Shown here: positions 1 to 10,048 of the stretch, one piece after another | How positions within the stretch are numbered: position 1 is the stretch's first letter | Layout of the letters: each line of letters starts with the position of its first letter | Assembly: GCA_963841815.1 (NCBI GenBank) | Contig: CAWJEE010000016.1 | Span: 154,819 to 218,818, forward strand | DNA length: 64,000 bases | Source of the DNA: JAOUJD01 sp963841815 | GTDB taxonomy: Bacteria > Pseudomonadota > Gammaproteobacteria > Burkholderiales > Burkholderiaceae_F | Direction of reading: 5' to 3' | Translations under genes and position numbers: made by a program | Notes under the pieces: model-generated | Told to the model about the DNA's origin: nothing | What the model saw: only the letters and a program-made list of their open reading frames with translations | The model's database searches: none

Positions 1-117
1 AAGCCCCACCTCACCGCGCGCGAGTGGGCGAAGCTCGACGCCGCGATCGGGCGCATGCCGCCCGAACGCGACGCGTCGACGGCCGCCGCGCCGGCGAAGG
101 AACTGGCCGCCGCCTGA
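1..117 (+). CDS. 3' end of an unidentified gene (partial)
   Basis: Frame 1 is open from the left edge to a TGA at 115-117 and gives 38 residues ending in an alanine-rich tail (...AAAPAKELAAA). The stretch reads LTAREWAKLDAAIGRMP, which looks like a short amphipathic helix and a flexible tail. No domain can be recognised from so little. It ends two bases before the stop codon of the convergent PPOX-GAF gene. It could be a chance open frame; codon composition (high GC at third positions) is in keeping with a real gene end. Confidence 0.5.
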   Translation, partial: KPHLTAREWAKLDAAIGRMPPERDASTAAAPAKELAAA

Positions 118-118
118 C

Positions 119-1463
119 TCAGCCCGCCTCGACCAGCGTCAGCGGCCGGTCCACGGCGAGGTGGAACCGGCCGCGTCCGGTCTTCTCGATGCGGATCTCG
201 GTCCCGCGTTCGCCGAGCCGGCGCACGAGCAGGATCAGGCGCGCCTCCAGGTTGTCCGTGATGTCGGGCAGGCGGATGCGGGGATCGAGGCGCAGTTCGC
301 GGTTGGTGAAGTCGGTGCGGCCCTTGTCGATGAAGTCCGCGACGAGCTTGCGGAAGATCGCGCCCGCCACGCCCTTGATCAGGTAGTCGTCGCCGATGAA
401 GACGCTGTCGTCGGCCCGGTAGTGCCGCACTTCGAGCGGCTTGCCGCGCGGTTTTCGGGGCTGAGAGGCGGAGTCGCCCGGCTCGTCGCCGCCCTCGGCA
501 GCCTGCTGCAGCGTCGCGATCGTCATGCCGAGCTGCGACGCGACCGCGACCAGTGCGTCCTCGTCCTCCCAGTGGAAGCGGCCGTCTTCCGGGCTCTCGA
601 CGAAGACGACGCCCACCGCGCGACCGCCGACAAGCATCGGCGCGGCGAGCTGGCTGCCGGGCTTCGCCAGGCCGGGGAGCGGGATCTCGGTCTCGAGCAG
701 GGCCGCGAGGCCGTCGCTCTCCGCGCTCTTGCGCAGCGCCAGGCTGTACGTGTACTCGCTGGTTCCGTGCGTGATGCGGATCGGAGTGCGCTCTCGCGCC
801 GCGATGCCGATCAGGCCCTGTCCGGTCGGTATCTCCGAGCCCGACGCCCGAGGCTGGATAGCCGCGGCTCGCCACCGTGAACAGCCTGTCGTGCGCGGCA
901 TCGGTCAGCAGCACCATCGCGTGCGTGATCGCCATGTCGGCGGCGAGCACCGCGAGGACGTCGTCGAGCAGCGTGCGCAGGTCGGTCGCGGTCGACAGCA
1001 GGCTCGCGATGTGGCGCAGCGCACCGAGCAGGTTGCAGCGGGGCGGCGGCGGAGCCAGTTCGGAGCTCGGCAGGCGATCGATCCGCACGACCTCGTAGAC
1101 GTCGGATCCCTGCAGCCTGAACACGCCGCTCATGCCGGTGTGCGAGGCGATGCCGGCGAGGTTCGCCTTCATCCGCTCGAACAGCGGACCGCTCGACTCT
1201 GTGCGCAGGTAACGCAGCGACAGCAGGTAGCGGCGCGCGGTCCGCGGGTCGATCACGTAGACCACGGCGTTCGGGTTCGTGAGGATGTTCTCGCGCGTCT
1301 TGTTGAAGAACTGGAACGACAGCGCGACGTGCGTGCGGTCGACGAAGTGCACCTGCGACACGTACGTCACGTTCGGCGTGCCGTCGCGCGAGCACGTCGC
1401 CAGCACGCTGGGGATCACGCCCTCCAGGCAGCTGCGGATGTCTTCGAGCGACAGGGTGTTCAT
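119..1463 (-). CDS. PPOX-fold plus GAF-domain protein (apparent frameshift near 841)
   Basis: The start at 1463 gives MNTLSLEDIRSCLEGVIPSV, followed by a pyridoxamine 5'-phosphate oxidase-like split-barrel domain (about residues 10-150, with SVLATCSRDGTPNVTYVSQV). Next comes a GAF domain (about 170-300; ASRGYPASGVG, then PTGQGLIGIAA, then AAPMLVGGRAVGVVF). The C-terminal region of about 110 residues is basic and mixed alpha/beta, possibly winged-helix. At a CCC run (840-842) the frame changes by one base; deleting one C/G restores about 447 aa. The pairing suggests a flavin- or heme-binding sensor with a signalling module, but ligand and output are unknown. The second PPOX gene lies just upstream on the same strand, so the two are probably cotranscribed. 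The domain calls are from motifs only. Confidence 0.7.
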
Positions 1464-1493
1464 GGGGCAACGCGCGCGGGATCGCATCCGCGC

Positions 1494-1975
1494 TCACGGC
1501 TTGACCTCGCTCAGGACGGCGCCCGCGCGCGGCCCCGGCGTCTGGCCGTAGGCGGCCGAAGGCGCGAAGCGGACGGCGAGCTACCTGCTGCGGCGTGCAC
1601 TCGCCGATCTTCCGGATCAGCGGCTCGCGGGTAGCCGAGCGGGCAGATCTCGATCACGAGGTCGTCGGCGTAGGCGCTGATGACTGGCCAGTCGCCCTCT
1701 TCCAGCGGAGTGATGCGCACGTCATTGCCCTTCACCTGCACCGACCGGTGCGTGCTCGGTTCGGTGAACACGACGGCCACCTGCGCGGTGGTCCGCAGGT
1801 CCGCGAGGACGCGCTCGGCATGGCGCGGCACGAAGATGGCGAACTCGCTTGCATCCGCGCTGATGCGATAGCCGAGGGCGCGGGTCACGGACGGGATGCA
1901 GTGTTCGCTGCGCGACGAGATCGACACCGCGACCCGGCGGCCGTCGAGGAATGCGACGACGTCGCGATCGATCAT
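1494..1975 (-). CDS. pyridoxamine 5'-phosphate oxidase family protein (two apparent frameshifts)
   Basis: Start ATG at 1975 has a good GGAGGG ribosome-binding site five bases upstream. The N-terminal 110 residues (MIDRDVVAFLDGRRVAVSIS, later VFTEPSTHRSVQVKG) match the small split-barrel PPOX/FMN-binding family, often about 150 aa. The protein then crosses two one-base shifts, near 1630 and near 1581. Across these the product continues as EPLIRKIGECTPQQV and ends with APSAAYGQTPGPRAG and SEVKP, a C-terminus typical of such proteins. Removing two bases gives 159 aa. Substrate is unknown; the family includes flavin or F420 oxidoreductases and heme-binding proteins. It sits 30 bp upstream of the PPOX-GAF gene and likely heads that operon. 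Confidence 0.65.
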
Positions 1976-2082
1976 GCGAGCCCTCCTGACCAACGTTTCG
2001 ACGCCGAGCCGTTCCGCGGAAACCTGCGAAGGCGCGGCCGGGCGGAGCGGCGATTCTAGAGGCGGACGCCGTCCTCTAACAT

Positions 2083-2658
2083 ATGGGCGACATGCGGCAC
2101 CTGCCCAACCTGATCACCGCGCTGCGCTTCGTGCTGATTCCGGTGCTCGTACTGCTGCTGGTCGAGCAGCGTTTCGTGGCCGCCTTCGCCGTGTTCGTCG
2201 TGTCCGCCATAAGTGATCTTGCGGATGGCTTGATCGCCCGGCACTGGAACTTCCGCACGCGCCTCGGCGCCATCGCCGATCCGCTGGCGGACAAGCTGAC
2301 GATGCTGGCCGTCACGATCGTGCTCGCGTCGCAGGCGCTGGTGCCGCTCTGGCTGGCGACCGCGATCGTGGCGCGCGACCTGGTGATCGTCGCGGGCGCG
2401 GTGGCATTTCACTTCATCGTCGGCCGCGTCGAGATGGCACCGAGCTGGCTGTCGAAGTTCAACACCGTGCTCGAGTTCAGCGTCCTTTCCGCCCTGCTGG
2501 CGGATGCCGCGCGGCTGATCGAGGTCACCGCCTTCCTGCCGCCGCTGTTCGTCCTCGTGACCGCGACCATCGTCGGGTCGGGGATCCACTATGTCTGGAC
2601 CTGGGGCCGCCGGGCCCTGCGGTCCAGGCGCGCGGCGGCCGCGACAGGGCAGCGTTGA
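2083..2658 (+). CDS. CDP-alcohol phosphatidyltransferase family membrane protein
   Basis: The 191-aa protein has the full family signature D-x2-D-G-x2-A-R-x8-G-x3-D-x3-D at about residues 45-67 (SDLADGLIARHWNF then GAIADPLADK). This is the Mg2+ and CDP-binding site of enzymes that move a phosphatidyl or related group from a CDP-linked donor to an alcohol. About five or six hydrophobic segments place it in the inner membrane. Family members include PgsA (phosphatidylglycerophosphate synthase) and cardiolipin synthases. Its length matches PgsA-like enzymes, but the acceptor alcohol cannot be read from sequence. ATG at 2083 or 2092 could be the start. It is divergent from the PPOX pair and convergent with pilY1. 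Confidence 0.85.
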   Translation: MGDMRHLPNLITALRFVLIPVLVLLLVEQRFVAAFAVFVVSAISDLADGLIARHWNFRTRLGAIADPLADKLTMLAVTIVLASQALVPLWLATAIVARDLVIVAGAVAFHFIVGRVEMAPSWLSKFNTVLEFSVLSALLADAARLIEVTAFLPPLFVLVTATIVGSGIHYVWTWGRRALRSRRAAAATGQR

Positions 2659-2888
2659 AGCCGACGTCCCGCCTGCCGCTCGATGCCGAGGCCGGCCTGT
2701 ACTGATCGCCGCTGCGTTCTTCTTCCTCTATTACCGCCCGGGCGCCCTGCTGGTGGCCGCCAGCAGCGCGCTCGTCCAACGTGACGCGACCGCAGGCGTG
2801 AGCCGCTCAGCGCCGCTGGGCTCGTCGGGCGGCGCCCGGCCGAGCGTGCGCCTATTCTCGCCGGCCGACTTCGCGCCTCGAGCGCGGC

Positions 2889-5800
2889 TCAGCGCGACAA
2901 CTCACGCCACCCGATGCGACGGACGGTCGTCCCGCCGCTGCCGACGTTCAGGCCGCGGGTTTCCTTCACGCCGGAAGCCCCGGTCGAGATGATCTTCAGC
3001 AGGCCCGACGGGAGTCGGACAATCGCGTTGCCCACCGTCAGCGTCCCGGGGCGGGCAATTGCAGCCTCGGACGCGGTAGTGATCTTCTGTCCGTCGCGGT
3101 AGTTGAGCTGGTAGATCCAGCTGTCACCACCCGCCGTGCAGGCGTTTGTGTTCGGGATGTTGGTCGTGACGACCAGCGTGCCGAGCGTCAGCTGCAGGTC
3201 GATGTTGACGCGCTCCCCGGTCGAGGGGAAGTCGACGTACCACCCCGACTCCGAGGCCCAGTTCACGGAGCCGCCGGTGACCGCGCGCCGAGTGGCATCG
3301 ATCGACGTGACGGTCTTGGGAACGAAACTGCCGACCGTTCGTGGGTTGCCCCAGGCAGTGCCGTTGTCCTTGATGGCGTAGAGACTGCCCACGTAAGACC
3401 AGTTCCCCGGCGGCGACAGCGTGGCCGGATCCTGCAGGTCGGAGACGCCGAGATAGCGCCCGGTGCCGAAGTAGACCACGCGATGGCTGTCCACCTGACC
3501 CAGCTCCGGCCGAACCGTGATCGGCTGCGCCGTGCCCGCCGAGTCCTTGAGCGTCGCGAGGCGCAGCACTCCGGGCAAAGTCGTTCCGAGATCGAAACGC
3601 CAAGCGTTGCCGAGCAGATCGCCGCCGTACACGTACTGCGTGGTGTTGTCGGTGTCCGGGTTCCTGGCAAAGGCAGAGATCTTGGCAAGGCCGGACGGCT
3701 CCGTGGTCGAGCCGACGCCCGTCGCCACCTTGTCGAGCACCGCGCCGGTGCTCGCATCCAGCACGTAGAGGTAGCCGCGTCCGTCACCGGGCGAGACGTT
3801 GTTGTAGCCGGACGTCAGCAGCACCACCCAGCGGCCGTCACTCGCGCGCTTGGTCACGACGGGATTGCCGAACGACAGGCCGATGTCCGCGTCGCTGTTC
3901 GAGCACAGCGACGAGTCGCTGCAGATTTCCCACAAGAAGCGCGGATTGTCGGGATCGGTGATGTCCAGGGCGTAGTAACCGCGGCCGCCGGCATTCAGCC
4001 CGCCGAAGAGAAGCGTGCGCCACTGGCCGGAAACGACGACATCGGCGACAGTCGGCGACCCGTCGACGAAGTATTCGTGCGAGGTCGCGTATGCCGCTTC
4101 CGCGAGCCGATGGAGCTTGGGAAGGACCGTGCGCGGGACGAAGGCCCACGATTCGGCGCCGGTCGTGGCGTCGAACGCGTGCAGCATGCCGTCGTTGCCC
4201 CCGATGTAGACGACGGCGCGGCGAGAGGCAAGCGACGTCTTGAAGTCGAAGTACGACGGGCTGACCGGGTCGCCGTAGCTGCGGCGCGGCTCGCGCACAT
4301 AGGCCGGGCGCGAGCCGACCACGTCGCCGAGGACGTATTCGCGCTCCCGGTACAGCAGTTCGTGCTGGCGCTGGCCGCGCAGGAAGTTCAGGAGGTTCTG
4401 GCCGCTGTCCACGGCGGAACGTTCGGTTGCGGTCAGGCTCGCGCACTGCGACAGTTGCGCGCACTTGTTGTCGAAGTAGGCCTTCGTCGCGCTGTCGAGG
4501 CTGCCCCACGCGAAGGGCGTCAGCGTGCCGCCCACCTGCGTGTAGATGGTCCGGGCGTCGCTCGCCGGCGCCACGCGCCCGTTCAGCAGCGTGCGCGCCG
4601 ACCACTGCTCGGTGGTCGACACGATGCCGGTCGTCGGGTCGACGCGCTGTGCCGCCAGTTCGCCGTCCCAGCGGGTGGTCCGGTAGGTCGAGCTGAAGAT
4701 CGCGTTGTCGGTGGCCGTGATGTTCGGGCTGCTGGTTGCCGATGCGGCCGCGGCGCCGACCAGCACCTTCAGGTCGGAGAGCGCCGACACGAGCCCGTTG
4801 TAGAGGCTGGTCGAGTCGTTGGCGCTGACGAAGCGGCCGCGGCCGTTGACGGCGGCGTGCCACAAGTCGTCGATCTTGGCCGGATCGTCGTCGACGGCGG
4901 TCGAGTCCGGCGGTACCGGCCAGTTGCAGACGGCGTTGCTCGCGCCCCAGCTGCAGCCCGTGTTGCCGGTACTTGATGTTGTAGAAGTCGCCGGACGTCG
5001 CCGTCCCGTATCCCGGCAGGTACTTCATGTAGCCGCCCAGTCCCAGGCCGATCGTGAAGGTCAGCATGTGCTGGGCCGGGTTCGTGTCGTTCGCGGTTCC
5101 CGGCACGTTGTTCTCGCTGACGTCGGTGCCGAGCGCGCCGATCGAGCCGGTCGGCCGCAGGTCGGTCGAGTAGTAGTACATGGCGACGTCGGACAGGTTG
5201 TTGGTCGAGCCGCTCAGCCCGCCGTCATAGGCGCCGGCAGCCCGCGTGGAGTACCCGGAATTGACGTTGTCGGTGTTGCCGATGGCGCTCGTGCCGTCGA
5301 GCCGCACGCCGGCCTCCTTGTTCCAGTAGCCGTCCGTGCTCAGGAGCGCGACGTTGGGTTGGCAGGAGTACTGGACCGGGTCTTCGCTCATCCCGCGGTT
5401 GATCAAGTCGGTCCTGCCCGCGAAGTGGCGGCCGACGCGCGAAAGGGCTTCGCGCAGGGGCGTGAAGTCGTTGGGCGTCTGGCTGTAGAGCTTGGCGTAC
5501 CAGTCGGCGCGATGCGTACCTTCGAAACCATCGATGCGGAGATACTTGCTGCTGGCAACGGGCGAGCCGGGGTTGATCGTGACCAGGCCGACGCGATAGC
5601 GACCGTCGATCTGCGTAAAGGCGTAGCCCACGCCGGTTTTCATCAGCTGCATCCGCGTGCTGTAGTACGCGTACCAGTTGGCGAAGTTGGTCATCTCCTC
5701 CGCGTAGGTGCAGTTCGGGGCGGCGGCGCAGTCGGTCCGGTTGGGGCGGTTCCCGTAGGTCGCTGTCGCCGGGACGATGTCGGTGCGCTGGAACTGGCCG

Positions 5801-6600
5801 TAGCGCGCGTACGTGTGATTGCTCGACCAGCTCCGCTGGCAGCGAGGGCGGCCGCTCGTGCTGCCCGAGACTGCGCTGGTGCTGTTCGCATTGGCTGCGG
5901 TCTGGCACCACCGAACGACCGCCGGAAAAGGATACGTCCCCGTCGGCGTGGCCGACAGCGTGCAGCTGACCAGGTCTTCGGTCGTGCAATGCTCGCGCGG
6001 AAGGATCGTGTAGTAGAAGGGGTTGCCGGAGCGGGTCCGCGGGTTGCGGAACGTGTTGTTCGGAAAGCCGTTGGCGGTCGCCGTCGAGTAGTTGAACGGG
6101 TTCGTCGTATCGATGCCGTTGCGGCGGCAATTGGTCGTGCTGGTGGGGCTGTCGCTGCTGTTCTTGCAGTAGACGATCTCCGGGTAACCGGTGACGAGAT
6201 TGATCGTGTCGTTGTTGCCGAACGCGTCCTTCCGCACCGCGGTCCACGGGGAACCGAAGCTCTGCCGCGGAGTGCCGTCCGCGTTTACGGCGGGGAAGTA
6301 GGTCGTTTGCGGGTTGTAGTAGATGTAGTTGAACGCGGCGGAGTACGAGGGCGGGTTGCCTTCGAGGCCGTCCGTGAGCGAGCAGCTCGAACTGCCGCAG
6401 CTCTTGTCGACCCGAGGTCCGGCCACCTCCTCCGGCAGGAAGCGTCTCTCCATGCTGCCCGAGTCGTCGAGGATGAACATGATGTTCGGCTTGACGGTCG
6501 TCGACAGCGAATAGTTGAGAGGCTGCGAGGCGATGTCCGTCGCGTCGGCCGTGGGGATCGCGAGCAGGCCGGCGATGAGGAGAAGTACGGCGGCACGCAT
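2889..6600 (-). CDS. pilY1: type IV pilus assembly/adhesion protein PilY1 (apparent frameshift near 4968)
   Basis: Starts at ATG 6600 with a strong GGAGG site. A Sec signal peptide (residues 1-20, ending TADA) leads into a von Willebrand A-like domain with the metal-site motif ILDDSGSM (DxSxS). The C-terminal half is the PilY1 beta-propeller (YIGGNDGMLHAFDATTGAES, FGGLNAGGRGYYALDI) with a Ca2+-site-like NSDADIGLSFG. Known PilY1 proteins sit at or near the pilus tip, aid pilus assembly and act in adhesion and mechanosensing. Near 4968 the frame changes by one base (an extra C in the coding strand), splitting the N- and C-terminal parts; restored length is about 1,236 aa, normal for the family. 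It is the last gene of the minor-pilin operon, separated from pilX by 284 bp. Confidence 0.92.
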
Positions 6601-6884
6601 GGGCGCCTCCTAGGGAAGTTCCGCAGAGCCCTCGTCGCTCGACGACGTGATCAATACACCGTCGAGCACACGAGAGCGTGGCGAAGTTGAACGTTGATGA
6701 ATTAGTGGACGCTGGCGGGCAGCGAGTTCGAGCCGGTGTCGGGAGCAGTCCTTCGGCAGCGGGAAAACGGAACAGGGACGGCTCGACTTCTCGATGAAAT
6801 CGAACTGAAAACCGACCAGGTTTCGATGTGCGTGCATTCTTTACTGTCTGTCGGCCGAAAGACGCTCGGTTGTGCGGACGTTCC
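6601..6884. other. 284-bp spacer between pilX and pilY1
   Basis: The stretch is less GC-rich than the flanking genes and carries no recognisable gene. A 75-codon open frame on the minus strand (6610-6837) lacks any family resemblance and a convincing ribosome site, and I treat it as chance. The only clear signal is the pilY1 ribosome-binding site (GGAGG) just above the start at 6600. The long spacer, in an operon where all other junctions overlap or are under 8 bp, leaves room for an internal promoter for pilY1, but no clear -35/-10 pair was found. Confidence 0.4.
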
Positions 6885-7457
6885 CTAGAGTGAAACGAAG
6901 GTCTGGACCAGCGTGCTCGTGCTGCGCGGCCCGGTCACGCGCACGGTGACCCGGTAGTAGTTCTGAGGGACGCCCGTGAAGTTCGTCGCTTCCGAGGAGA
7001 AGCTGCCGCCCGTCGCGGCCGGCGAGGTGGCCGCCAGCAGCGAACAGGAGTTGCCGGAAGCGTTCGGACCGCCCTGGTCGGAACACATCCGGTGAATCAT
7101 CCACTGCACGCGATTGCCGGCCGCATCCGCGGCGACCGTGCAGGCCGCACCGCACACGTTCCAGATCCCTTCCTGGTCCCAGTTCTGCTCGATCAGGGCG
7201 GCGTAATACCCCTGGCTCGGAACATTCGCATTGAGCGTCGCCGTGCCCGCCACGCCCGACAGCCACTGCACCGCGTTCTGCACGCCGACGTCGGACGAGT
7301 GGACGGTCGCGTTCCGGAACGCCAGATTGCCTGCCACCAGCTGGTGCGTGTCCATCGACCGGGTGAGGGCGAGGACGGAGATCATCATGGCGATCAGCGC
7401 GACCAGCACGACCATCAGCACCGCGCCGCGCTGGATCTTGCGAGTCGAGCCTCTCAT
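6885..7457 (-). CDS. pilX: type IV pilus minor pilin PilX
   Basis: The 190-aa product begins MRGSTRKIQRGAVLMVVLVA: a short basic leader, then the G-A-V-L start of the hydrophobic pilin helix characteristic of PilX (no glutamate at +5, as in other PilX proteins). A cysteine-containing C-terminal domain of about 130 residues follows. Minor pilins prime pilus assembly at the inner-membrane platform and end up at the tip complex that carries PilY1. The start overlaps the pilW stop as ATGA, showing translational coupling. Other in-frame starts upstream lie inside pilW and are rejected. Confidence 0.88.
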   Translation of the reverse strand: MRGSTRKIQRGAVLMVVLVALIAMMISVLALTRSMDTHQLVAGNLAFRNATVHSSDVGVQNAVQWLSGVAGTATLNANVPSQGYYAALIEQNWDQEGIWNVCGAACTVAADAAGNRVQWMIHRMCSDQGGPNASGNSCSLLAATSPAATGGSFSSEATNFTGVPQNYYRVTVRVTGPRSTSTLVQTFVSL

Positions 7458-8557
7458 ACCGGCCTCCAGATCATGTTGCGCAGCGTGACCGTCGACTCGA
7501 ACACGCGGTAGCGGAAGCACTGCCAGTCGGCTCGCCCGGACAGGTCGAAAGCACCGGCGGCCCAGGTGGGCGCGGCCGTGGTCGTGGTGCAGGCGCCGTT
7601 GGCATCCGGCCGCTCGGCCACCGCGCTGCGGGCCACCATGCCGAAGCGCACCGCGATGACGTTCGCCCAGCCGGCCGCCGTCACCGGAGTCGTTTCGTCC
7701 CAGACGTCGACCGTGCCGTCGCCCGTGGTGTCGCGACCGTACTGCGCCTGCAGTTGCACGATGTTGGCCGCCACGCCCGCGGGTGCCGTGCCGAGCATCC
7801 GCGCCTCGACCATCAGGTTCTCGTTCTGGATCGAGTAGCGGGCGACGGTCGGCAGCTGGCCGAGCGGATAGATCACGGCGTCGAGCGTATAGGTCGGACC
7901 GAAGCCGCCCGGCTTGTTGTAGCGCGCCGCAACATTCGCGCCGCTCGGCGTTGTGTAATTGCCGCTGTTGTGGATGATGAGGTCGCGGCGGCCGGGCGCT
8001 TCCTGGCTCGGCGTGTTCGTCACCTGATGCAGCGAGCAGTCGAGCCCCGCTTCGGCGACGATGATCAACTGCCCGGCTTCCAGCCCGAATGCGTTGTCGA
8101 CGTGATAGTTCGCGGCGGGCGTCGGCAGTGCCTGCGTGAGATGGACGGGCGCCACCACCGAATTGGAGTCGCTGTAGCTGATCTCGATGGTGTCGGGCGC
8201 CGTCCCCGCGCCCTGTGTAATCACCACCGGCACGAGCGCGAACGTGAAGGTGCGCGCCGGCGACACGCCCTCGTCGTAGGCGAGCACGTTGCAGCCGAGG
8301 AGGGCGAGGGAGTTCAGCCCGAAGCCGGCCATCCTCAGGTCGCGCTGGAGTGTGTGGGTCCCAATCGATCCATTGAAGACCGCGTCGCCACCGGAGGTGG
8401 CCGAGCGGCGATAGCTCTCGGATACGGCAAACGTCTGGAAGACCGCGAGCGTCACGACCAGCGCGATCGCCATCGCGATGAGAATTTCGACGAGCGTCAT
8501 GCCGGCCGCCAGGCGACGGCTCGGAACGGCCCGGCGATACGAATGTGAAGAGGACAC
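7454..8557 (-). CDS. pilW: type IV pilus minor pilin PilW
   Basis: A GTG start at 8557, one base after the pilV stop, gives VSSSHSYRRAVPSRRLAAG followed by MTLVEILIAMAIALVVTLAV. This is a class III prepilin leader cleaved at G^M with Glu at +5 and a 20-residue hydrophobic helix. The 367-aa length is usual for PilW, the largest minor pilin. The remainder is a beta-rich periplasmic domain (motifs QRDLRMAGFG and RYSIQNENLMVEARM). It works with PilV, PilX, FimT and PilE as an assembly-priming complex for the type IV pilus. Translation from further upstream would read through pilV and is not credible. Confidence 0.9.
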   Translation of the reverse strand: MSSSHSYRRAVPSRRLAAGMTLVEILIAMAIALVVTLAVFQTFAVSESYRRSATSGGDAVFNGSIGTHTLQRDLRMAGFGLNSLALLGCNVLAYDEGVSPARTFTFALVPVVITQGAGTAPDTIEISYSDSNSVVAPVHLTQALPTPAANYHVDNAFGLEAGQLIIVAEAGLDCSLHQVTNTPSQEAPGRRDLIIHNSGNYTTPSGANVAARYNKPGGFGPTYTLDAVIYPLGQLPTVARYSIQNENLMVEARMLGTAPAGVAANIVQLQAQYGRDTTGDGTVDVWDETTPVTAAGWANVIAVRFGMVARSAVAERPDANGACTTTTAAPTWAAGAFDLSGRADWQCFRYRVFESTVTLRNMIWRPV

Positions 8558-8558
8558 G

Positions 8559-8975
8559 TCAGGGCTCCTGAAGGGTGGCGACGGCGACGTGCCGGTGGTT
8601 CCTGCCGCCGGGCGCCTGCCAAAGCACGGTGACGGTGATTGCGGTGCCTGCGATCGCCACCGTGGCGTCTGCTCCAGGCAGCACCCGCTGGACTTCGGTG
8701 AGCCAGGCCGCGCTGCGTTGGCCGGGCGGGCCACTGGCTGCGCCGCCGTAGGCGTACAGCGCGATGTTCGGCCGGTCGATCCACGCCTCGCTGATCAGCC
8801 GGTCGGCGAGGAGCGCGGCGTCGACGCGGAACTTTGCATCGGTGTAGGCGGTGAGCGCGGTCGCATTCGCGCTCAGCAGTCCGAGGATGCCGAAAGCGAA
8901 GATGGCCATCGCCACCAGGACCTCGATGAGCGAGATTCCGCCCTGTGCACGGGGAAGTACGCGTTGTCGTTTCAT
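8559..8975 (-). CDS. pilV: type IV pilus modification/minor pilin PilV
   Basis: ATG at 8975 opens MKRQRVLPRAQGG^ISLIEVLVAMAIFAFG: prepilin cleavage after glycine, Glu at +5 and the hydrophobic N-terminal helix of pilins. Its 138 aa match the shorter PilV proteins. The motif AFGILGLLSANATALTAY soon after the helix is typical of PilV, whose members often read FG.LGL....A. It lies 7 bp after fimT and one base before pilW. As a minor pilin it should be processed by the prepilin peptidase PilD (not in this window) and join the pilus-priming subcomplex. Confidence 0.88.
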   Translation of the reverse strand: MKRQRVLPRAQGGISLIEVLVAMAIFAFGILGLLSANATALTAYTDAKFRVDAALLADRLISEAWIDRPNIALYAYGGAASGPPGQRSAAWLTEVQRVLPGADATVAIAGTAITVTVLWQAPGGRNHRHVAVATLQEP

Positions 8976-8982
8976 GGCAGTT

Positions 8983-9558
8983 TCAGCAGCGGCGTGGGTC
9001 GGTACCCGTGACGAGCGGATCGCACATCCGCACATCGCCGGCCGGTCCGAACACCAGCCGCAGGTCACGCCTGTCGGCGGTGGCGAGAATCGGGTTGGAA
9101 ACGTCGATCTGCGTCGGCGTGGGCGAGCCGTCGGCGTTGAGGATCACCCGGCCCAGCGCGTCGAACGTGATCGTGACGGCGTCTGCAGGGACGGGTGTGA
9201 ACGTCGGCTGATTCGACACCTCTCCGGCCGCTCGCGTCTGGATCACACCCAGGCAATCGCCGGGATCGTCGACATTCGGTGTGCCGGCGTCGACCGCCAC
9301 CACACAGCCCATAGTCCATGCCGGAGCCGCGGCCGGGTCGAAGGTGATCTGCACGGCGCGATTGCGCCGGATCGCCTCGGCCCGCGCCAGCTGCACGCCG
9401 TTGTACAGGCCTTCGGCCGCGGTGCGCGTGTGGGTGTTCGCGATCCACACCGAGAACATCGGAACGCCGAGCGCGTAGACCAGGGCGGCGATCGTCAGCA
9501 CGACGGCGATCTCGACGATCGTCATGCCGCCTTGCCGGCGATGCGCGGCGATGCTCAT
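8983..9558 (-). CDS. fimT: GspH/FimT-family minor pseudopilin
   Basis: The 191-aa protein starts MSIAAHRRQGG^MTIVEIAVVLTIAALVYALG, a prepilin leader with Glu at +5. It has the GspH/FimT features of a long helix (NTHTRTAAEGLYNGVQLARA) with the family-typical ARAEAIRRN followed by a beta domain with several cysteines (GDCLG, RMCDP, PRRC at the end). FimT and FimU proteins are minor pilins; some FimT proteins bind DNA during natural transformation. The start overlaps the pilE stop by four bases (ATGA). FimT versus FimU cannot be separated with certainty from sequence alone. Confidence 0.85.
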   Translation of the reverse strand: MSIAAHRRQGGMTIVEIAVVLTIAALVYALGVPMFSVWIANTHTRTAAEGLYNGVQLARAEAIRRNRAVQITFDPAAAPAWTMGCVVAVDAGTPNVDDPGDCLGVIQTRAAGEVSNQPTFTPVPADAVTITFDALGRVILNADGSPTPTQIDVSNPILATADRRDLRLVFGPAGDVRMCDPLVTGTDPRRC

Positions 9559-10004
9559 CGAACGACCCAGCGGGTGCCGGCGTCGGCCGGCAGCGAGCCC
9601 CAGTGGGTCGGCAGCGCCGTCGTTGCCCGCTGGTTGGACTGATCGATGGTGAACGTGAAGCCCGCAGCCGTGCCGGCGCCCGTGGCGGTCGCTGTGTAGG
9701 CCTGCCCGCCGGCGGCGAGAGCGCAGGCGACCGCGAAGTTGGCCAGGCCCGTGGGGGCAGCAACTCCACAGTTCGCGCCGTTCGCATACGTGCGATTGTC
9801 CTGGTAGAACTGCTCCATCCGTACCCGGTAGTCAGCGAGAGCGGTGGTCGCTTCCACCAGCGCGCCGCGCGTGATGTAGCGGCTGTACGCCGGAATGGCG
9901 ATGGCCGCGAGGATTCCGAGGACGACCATGACGATCATCACCTCCATCAGCGTGAAGCCGCGCGCGCCGGTGAGGCGGTTCCGTTTGAAGTTTCTGGCGT
10001 TCAT
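9555..10004 (-). CDS. pilE: type IV pilin PilE-like protein
   Basis: 149 aa beginning MNARNFKRNRLTGARG^FTLMEVMIVMVVLGILA: a consensus class III leader with Phe at +1 and Glu at +5. Motifs EQFYQDNRTYAN, ANCGV and FAVAC are those of the PilE/ComP-like minor pilins that head minor-pilin operons in Betaproteobacteria; the two Cys probably form a disulfide. It is the first gene of the minus-strand operon pilE-fimT-pilV-pilW-pilX-pilY1. It is too small and badly placed to be the major PilA, so I favour a minor pilin, though a major subunit cannot be excluded. A palindrome lies about 45 bp upstream of the start. Confidence 0.85.
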   Translation of the reverse strand: MNARNFKRNRLTGARGFTLMEVMIVMVVLGILAAIAIPAYSRYITRGALVEATTALADYRVRMEQFYQDNRTYANGANCGVAAPTGLANFAVACALAAGGQAYTATATGAGTAAGFTFTIDQSNQRATTALPTHWGSLPADAGTRWVVR

Positions 10005-10048
10005 ATCGTTCTGTTGCCCTCTGGGCGAATGATCGGTGCACGCGGCCG

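Noticed and set aside
2659..2888. Possible remnant reading frame LIAAAFFFLYYRPGALLVAA between the phosphatidyltransferase gene and pilY1
   Set aside because: Only about 40 hydrophobic residues are open, without start, ribosome site or recognisable family; the 230-bp convergent gap is better left unassigned.
4819..6690. A 623-codon plus-strand frame across pilY1
   Set aside because: It is a shadow of PilY1 and has the same high-GC reading-frame bias, with no homology signals.
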